Source of the DNA: Ailurus styani
Taxonomy: Eukaryota > Chordata > Mammalia > Carnivora > Ailuridae
Length of the DNA stretch: 64,000 nucleotides
Assembly: GCA_002007465.1 (NCBI GenBank)
Contig: LNAC01000103.1
Coordinates: 2,006,565 to 2,070,564 of the forward strand
Direction of reading: 5' to 3'
Every line of letters starts with the position of its first letter. Position 1 is the stretch's first letter. A program made the position numbers and the translations under genes. Below the pieces are notes generated by a model. That model did no database searches. It saw only the letters and a program-made list of their open reading frames with translations, and was not told where the DNA came from. This document shows positions 58,066 to 64,000 of this stretch, one piece after another.

Positions 58066-59537
58066 AGGAGGACATTAAAATATGGGCAAGTCCTGACAAG
58101 ACCATAGTCTGAGCAAGATAAGGAGATGTTCATGCAAAAGCAAGGCCTGGTATTCAGTTTCAGAACCTAAACACTTAAGGTGAAGGTTGGGTGAGGTAGT
58201 TTACCATGAGCTCTGCACTTATTAGCACATTTTTCCTGAGTATGCCAGACTAACAGTCTTATCCATCTCCTGTTCATGAATAATTTTTGTAGGTGCTCAT
58301 ATAGGACTAAATAAGTCAAGCTGGTCACAGTTTGACTACCTTCTAACTTCCTTTGGGGGAGGGGGCTTGCTTATTTGCTACCCTCTATCAAGTTTGCTGC
58401 TTGATCAATAAGGGCTGTTCCCTCAGCCCTTGTTTTCTCTCCTGTAAAGTAACCTACTAAATGTGCATTTGTTATCCGTCCCTCTGTGTAAGTCTATGTG
58501 GGGTGTGTGGGGGGGGATTTCAAGTGGGTCTTAGAAAACTATAGCAAATATGTTAATACTCTGGCTACTGACTTGCTATGTCTGAAGTCTTTCATCTTAT
58601 ATCCAGGAGTCTCATGTATTCTCTCAACATCTCTGAAACTGTTGCAGGTTAATTTTGTTAGCTTGCAAGTGGAATAAATTAGCAGGCCCTTCACACTTGA
58701 TGGAGAATTTTCATGCATGGAGTGCTTCATCATGAGGGATCAGAGTCCAAGCTGAATGGTGTCTGGAATGGCATGACAGAGCAAGTAGGACATCTGTGAG
58801 GGAAGAAATCATAGCAAGGAATATTGATATTACTTGTATTCCTGGGAATCCAAATGACAGAGAGATTATCCAGAGGGTACTAGCAGTGGCCCAGCTGTGT
58901 GTCAGGGCCCTAGTGAAGTCAAAAGGATAGTTACATGGGGGAGAGAGTGGCAGCAGTAATAATGGACTGATTAAATATAGGGACATTTATCAACTAATTA
59001 AACTGAGTATAGATTCAGGCTGGTCATTGTTGTAGTAGAGTATTAAAATTATGAAAAGGATAAAAATAAGAATGAGTGGTATTAGATTAGAATGGGAAGT
59101 ATCATTGTTAACTCATGGTTTATAAATGCATGTAGATAATTACAGAAATGAATACAGATGCAAGTGTGTGTTGATATATGTATAAATGTCTCTCTGTGTG
59201 TATCCATGCATTCTCTGTCTCTGTGGAAGAGAGAGACTTGGATCAATGATTCCCAAATTAATAACCATAAACACAACCAGTACCATGATTCCATGGGAAA
59301 AGGTCTGATCATCTAGGGTCTAATTATCTAGGGATAGATGGAAACAATACAAGATGGACCTGTAACCTTACTCAACTAATGAGGAGACTTACCAAAGCCT
59401 GAAGAAGTTCCCACTGGCCCGATCTATGCTATTTGAGCCTAAAAAAAAAAAAAAGCTTATATAGATAGAATCCATTGACTAGTAGGATATCATGAATACA
59501 TACTACTATAAATGAATAATGAGTACACTGAAGTTAG
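58066..59537. other. Unassigned, relatively GC-rich complex sequence
   Basis: About 58350-58990 is less AT-rich than its surroundings, with a G-run at 58500-58518. It could continue the LTR-like repeat or be single-copy. The frames at 58539-58733 and 58711-58986 (minus) show no known domain. Confidence 0.4.
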
Positions 59538-59552
59538 AGAAGAGGATATTGA

Positions 59553-59763
59553 GGGGCACCTGGGTGGCTTACTTGGTTAAGCATCCAACTCTTGATTTTG
59601 GCTCAAGTCATGATCTCAGTGTCCTGAGGTGGAGTCCCACATCCAGCTTCCCGCTCAGCAGGGACTCTGCTTCCACCTCTTCCCTCTCCCGGTGTGCCCC
59701 TCTCCCAACTCACATGTGATCTGTCTCTCAAATAAATGAATAAATATATCTTAAAAAAAGAAG
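59553..59763 (+). mobile_element. CAN-SINE, older subfamily
   Basis: Head 'ggggcacctgggtggcttac', 'catccaactcttgattttgg', body with 'ccggtgtgcccc', tail AAATAAATGAATAAATATATC. Flanks 'agaagaggatattga' and 'aaaagaggagattga' are the target duplication. Confidence 0.94.
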
Positions 59764-59779
59764 AAAAGAGGAGATTGAT

Positions 59780-60190
59780 ATAATATTAAGGGACCTCTTA
59801 CAAACTAGCTAATTAAAAATGGGGAGAAAAAATAACTATATTGGGGAAGTCTGACAGACTTCATCTTAATCATCAATCAAAATGGATATTATCAATAATG
59901 GTACAAATCAAAATTGTGGATTCTGTAGTAGTACGTCATCTGAGGAACACAGCACCATGTCTACAATATTCCAAAAATGCATAACTTATGTTATGCATTT
60001 TTGGAATATTATCATTTGATAAACCCAATTTGAAGATCTTACGACTAAATAATTGGACTGTAAAGTTCAAGTGTAATAAGACTATGTCTGTAATAAGACT
60101 ATGAAACTTAAAAAAAGCCAGACTGTTTCAGACTAAAGTAGACTAAAGATTGACATTACATTTCATGTTTACTATATTATATATTTGTTT
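59780..60190. other. Unassigned sequence containing a perfect palindrome and short direct repeats
   Basis: Apart from the palindrome at 59965-60010, it has two tandem copies of 'tgtaataagactatg' (about 60072-60101) and two of 'agactaaag' (about 60130-60148). Confidence 0.6.
59965..60010. repeat. Perfect inverted repeat (21-bp arms, 4-nt loop)
   Basis: The left arm (59965-59985, starting aatattccaaaaatg) is exactly complementary to the right arm (59990-60010, ending catttttggaatatt), with loop 'ttat'. It would make a long perfect DNA or RNA hairpin. There is no downstream T-run and no coding context. A short transposon-like or mutation-derived palindrome is more likely than a regulatory site. 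Confidence 0.97.
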
Positions 60191-60194
60191 ATCT

Positions 60195-60325
60195 GTTCAG
60201 TGTATCTCCCATTATAAAGTAAGCTTGATGAGGGTAGGAGCATTGCCTCATTCATTCCTGTATCCCAAGTGCACAAAAAGGTGTCAGGTACATAGATTCT
60301 CAATAAATATTTGCTGAATGAAAAT
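60195..60325 (+). repeat. LINE-2 3' end, sense
   Basis: 'taaagtaagcttgatgaggg', 'attcctgtatcccaagtgca', 'tcaggtacatagattctcaa', 'taaatatttgctgaatgaa' match the well-known L2 3' terminus in order. Confidence 0.85.
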
Positions 60326-60329
60326 ATAA

Positions 60330-61570
60330 ATTAAAATTAAAATTAAATAACCAAATAACATAAAATAAGGAAGAGAAAAAATAAACCAAAGACCTAACAA
60401 TACAATGCAGCAATGATTCTAGGCTAGGTCATTTTTCTATTAAGCACATCTTTAGGATGATTGGTGAAAATTTAAGGGTATCTATGAATTAAAAAGTAAT
60501 AATATATCAATGTTAATTTTCTTAATGCTGTTATCTTTTTCATGGTTTGTAGGAGAGTATTTGTTAGAAGGAAATGCAGGGTAGCTTCAGTATGCCAGAG
60601 ATTGTGTTGCTTCATCAGCTAAAGGTGAAAACATAAATACATTCCTTCAAATAATTAGTTATAATATTGTATTTTTGAAAATATACCCACCCCTTAAAGA
60701 AGCATTTAAAATTTTTAAAATACGGAAAAAAAGAACTTAAAACTTTCAGATTTATATTTATAAATGTTTATTATTAAATATTGCGTTATGCAATACTATA
60801 TTTTTAGAGAAGTAAAATTCTGTCTGGGACATGACTGTTTGTTCTCACCAGGAGTCATTCTGGGCCTCTAAATTTGGCTTTTCAATCCTACTACCTTGTG
60901 CTGAGTCACGAGTGATTCCATGATTGTTTCTTCATTATTATTCCTTTCTACATATTTCTCTTTATTTATCAGCTTCTTTTCCCTAGATATTTTCAAGCGT
61001 ATCAACTGACAAGTATCTAACCAGACTGTATTTACATTATAAGTTAAAGTGAATAATCTGCATCACATGAAATTATTTAAGATCCCCAGCCCTCGTTTTC
61101 TCCCTTTAATTGTATTTATTCTGAGTCACAGAAAGGGTAAAGATGAATTTTAATTATTTTATTTCCTTGTCATTTTTGCTCAATTGATTCATATTTTTTC
61201 TTAAAAAATGTTTGTGTGAAAATTCATCCAAAGAAATATATTGCAGTTGAGAAACAGTGTGAATAGAACCTTTCATTTACCAGTCTATTTTTAACAATGA
61301 GAAGAGTGACGATTAATTCTGTAGATGATATTTGGAAATGCTTGGTACCTAACTAATCAAACTTTACTGAAACCAAATAGAATTATATTCACTTAGTAGT
61401 GTTACATGACTGTACGTGAATATAGAATATTGGAACTTCTCTAAAAAACAGGCATTTTGCAAATATAAAGTTCAACAAAATGAATAGTGCTTATAGAAAT
61501 CTTTATTCTACCTAGTTTTATAAGTTTCTTCTTAGCTAGGATGTTAAAGCTTTAAGGATGACATTTTCCT
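60330..61570. other. Unassigned gene-free AT-rich sequence
   Basis: No repeat family or gene recognised. Confidence 0.5.
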
Positions 61571-61871
61571 AATTTTTTTTCTTTAATTCCCATCAACTAT
61601 TTTACCCATCCCCCAACCCACTCCCTTCTGGTAACCATCAGTTTGTTCTGTATAGTTCAGAATCTGTTTCTTGATTTATATTTCCCTCTCTTTTTTCCTT
61701 TGTTTTTTCTTAAATTCTACATATGGGTGAAATCATATGGTATCTGTCTTTCTCTGACTATCTTATTTTGCTTAGCATACTCTCTAACTCCACCCATGTT
61801 GCTTAAATGGCAATATTTCATTCTTTTTTATTGCTAAATAAAATCCCATTGCATATATATATATATAAACA

Positions 61872-61876
61872 GATAA

Positions 61877-61922
<46 letters not shown>
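61872..61922 (+). repeat. (GATA)n microsatellite
   Basis: About 11 nearly pure ATAG units, preceded by a TA run and followed by related 'atctatttctatctatcgat' text. It sits at the position where the L1 3' UTR normally has a short TA/GATA-like stretch. Confidence 0.95.
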
Positions 61923-62169
61923 CTCCCTATCTCTATTTCTATCTATCGATTTATCTATTTGATATATATCATCTTTTCTTTATATCACCTCTTTATCCAT
62001 TCTTCTATCAGTGGACACTTGGGTTGCTTCTATAATTTGGCTATTGTAAATAATGCTGCAGTAAACATAAGCATACATGTATCCCTATGAATTAGGGTTG
62101 TTTTTTTAATTTTGGGGGGTTAATACCCAATAGTACAATTATTGGATCACTAATTTTACTTCTATTTTT

Positions 62170-63625
62170 TTTCGAGGAGCATCTACACTGTCTTCCACAA
62201 TGGCTGCACCAGTTTGCATCCCCTCCAACAGTGAAAGAGGGTTCTTTTTTCTCCATATCCTTGCTAAAGTTTGTTACTACTTGTGTTTTTGCTTCTAGCC
62301 ATTCTGATAAGTGGAAGGTGATATCTCATTGTTGTTTTGATTAGCATTTCTCTGGTAATGAGTGATGTTGAGTATCTTTTCATGTGTCTGTTGGCCATTG
62401 TATGTCTTCTTTTTAAAAACATCTGTTCATGTCTTCTGCTCATTTTTTAATTGGATTTTTTGTTTGTTAAGTGTTGAGTTTTTAAGTTCTTCATATATTT
62501 TAGATACTAACCCTTTATTGGATATGTCATTTGCAAATATCTTCTCCCATTTAGTAAGGTCTCTTTTAGTTTTGTTGATTGTTTCCTTTACTATGAAGAA
62601 GATTTTTATTTTGATGTAGTTCCAGTAGCTTATTTTTGCTTTTATTTCTGTGCCTCAAGAAACATATCTAGAAAAATGTCGCTATTGCCAATATCAGAGA
62701 AATTACTGCCTGTGCTCTCTTCTGGGATTTTTATGATTTCAGGTCTCACATTTAGGTCTTTAATACACTTCGAATTTATTTTTGTGTATAGTGTAAGGAA
62801 GTGATCCAGTTTCATTCTTTTACATACATCTGTCCAGTTTTCCCAGCACCATTTGCTGAAAACCTGTCCTTCCTATTGCATATTCTTGCTTCTATTGTCA
62901 AAGAGTAATTGACAGTGGAATCATGGGGTTGTTTGGAGGCTTTCTGTTCTGTTCCATTGATCTGTGTGTCTATTTTTGTGCCATTTTGATAGTGATTTCA
63001 TTAAATCTATAAATTTCTTTGGGTAGTATGGACATTTTAATGATATTTGTTCTTCTAACCCTTGAGCATGGTATATCGTTCCATTTGTGTCATCTTCAAT
63101 TTCTTTCAATATTTAATAGTTTACAGAGTACAGATCTTCTGCCTCTTTGGTCAGGTTTATTCCTACGTATTTTACTATTTTGGGTGCGATTGTAAATAGG
63201 ATTTATTTCTTAATTTCTTTTTCAGTTGCTTCATTATTAGTGTATACAAATGCAATGGTTTTCTGTACATTGATTTTATATTCTGTGAGATTACTGAATT
63301 CATTTCTTAGTTTTAACAGTTTTTTGATGGAGTCCTTCAGGTTTTATATTATATAGCATCAAGCCATCTGCAAATAGTGGAAGTTTTACTTCTTTACCAA
63401 TTTGGATGATTTTTATTCATTTTTATTGTCTGATTGATTGACTAGGACTTCCAATACTATGTGGAATAAAAATTGTGAGAATGGACATCCTTGTTTTGTT
63501 CTTCTTCTTAGGGGAAAAGTTCTCAGTTTTTCACCATTGAATATGGTGTTAGCTGTGGATTTTTCATATATGGCCTTTATTACATTGAGGTATATTCCCC
63601 CTAAATCTACTCTGTTGAAGTCTGA
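62170..63625 (-). pseudogene. L1 ORF2 relic
   Basis: C-terminal to mid reverse-transcriptase coding remains on the minus strand, for example 62921-63109 with '[13 protein letters not shown]' and '[20 protein letters not shown]'. At 63357-63380 the catalytic box reads L-F-A-D-G instead of the F-A-D-D of active elements. A gap of a few hundred bases near 62980 joins two distant parts of the domain. Inactive. Confidence 0.85.
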
Positions 63626-64000
63626 ATCTTAATAGATCAAATAATCCTAATGTTACGCAAAATGAGATGCAGAACGGAAAAATAAGTTGGAAAGAAGCCA
63701 TCTTTTTGAAAGATGCCTAAATCTTGACAATATTTTACAGACAGTAGGGCCATGGTCATCTTATCAGCTTCTCACATCTGCTCACTCTACATGTTCATTT
63801 CATCTTTGGGAAGAAGGAATACTTTCCTAGTAATGGAGATGGGAAAGGAGCCCATAAATAAATGCTTAAAAGAAGAAGTTCTATCAAATTTCCATAGACC
63901 ATAAACTCTAAGACTTGGAAGAATTCTTTGTAACTTTTAATATACTCCACTTTCTTTGAGAAACATCTAGAGAGAATACATTTATTTTGTTTTAATCAAC
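63626..64000. other. Unassigned sequence to window end
   Basis: No gene or repeat family recognised. Confidence 0.5.

Larger units (their letters stand above)
61575..63625 (-). mobile_element. 5'-truncated LINE-1, antisense
   Basis: Reverse complement of L1 3' UTR (61575-62170) and ORF2 (62170-63625): 'cccttctggtaaccatcagt', 'gtggacacttgggttgcttc', 'aatggctgcaccagtttgca', 'catgtgtctgttggccattg'. It ends near 63625 within the reverse-transcriptase region. Contains a GATA microsatellite, and an apparent internal deletion near 62980. More diverged than the 35-kb copy. No clear target duplication seen. Confidence 0.9.

Noticed and set aside
59965..60010. Perfect hairpin as a microRNA precursor or bacterial-type terminator
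   Set aside because: Too short and too perfect for a typical animal pre-miRNA (about 60-80 nt with bulges). No T-run follows, and prokaryotic termination is irrelevant here.

Overview
The window looks like non-coding genomic DNA from a caniform carnivore, most likely a mustelid-like arctoid. The main evidence is about 27 copies of the carnivore tRNA-derived SINE (CAN-SINE/SINEC). Each starts with a GGGGCGCCTGGGTGGCTCAG-like head, has a CT-rich body, and ends in (AAAT)n-AAATCTTT-A(n). Many belong to the 'GGGTTAAAGCCTCTGCCTTCGGCTCAGG' type, which from memory is common in mustelids and related arctoids. Base composition is strongly AT-rich. No protein-coding gene, tRNA, rRNA or CpG island can be supported. 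Every open frame is short, and the longest (198 codons) is a LINE-1 relic. The window is either a gene desert or the inside of a very long intron.

Layout: 0.3-0.8 kb, an old L1 fragment split by a SINE. 2.25 kb, a TTCC microsatellite. 4.4 kb, a SINE. 6.87-9.26 kb, an antisense HAL1 'half-LINE' relic. 9.35-9.70 kb, an AAAT microsatellite plus SINE at a site with three target-like copies. 11.24-17.43 kb, a nearly complete antisense carnivore L1 with 13-bp target duplications and a SINE nested in it. 22.7-23.4 kb, two SINEs. 24.85-25.69 kb, an old sense L1 ORF2 piece. 26.54-27.20 kb, three CAN-SINEs head-to-tail inside one target duplication. 28.87 kb, a MIR. 29.24-29.83 kb, a SINE plus L1 3' end. 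31.13-31.64 kb, a decayed ERVL-type pol remnant. 32.4-33.1 kb, an old L1 3' end. 35.15-37.01 kb, a 5'-truncated young L1. 37.4-41.67 kb, SINEs and an old sense L1. 41.7 kb, a MIR. 44.5-46.3 kb, an isolated L1 5'-UTR-like segment. 48-55 kb, several SINEs. 55.22-55.95 kb, a Tigger2-like DNA transposon interrupted by a SINE dimer. 56.4 and 60.2 kb, L2 fragments. 57.4 kb, an L1M fragment. 57.7 kb, an LTR-like repeat. 59.97 kb, a perfect 21-bp-arm palindrome. 61.6-63.6 kb, another truncated antisense L1.

There is no cooperating gene set. The story is retrotransposon layering: old L2/MIR/HAL1/L1M/ERVL/Tigger relics, then carnivore L1, then CAN-SINEs mobilised by L1 into A/T-rich sites and into each other's tails. 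All L1 reverse-transcriptase relics read here are disabled by stops, frameshifts and changes at the catalytic FADD box. I saw no undescribed gene system. The most unusual local structures are the SINE arrays sharing one target duplication, the perfect palindrome, and the internally shortened L1. All family assignments were made by eye from remembered consensus sequences, without any alignment.
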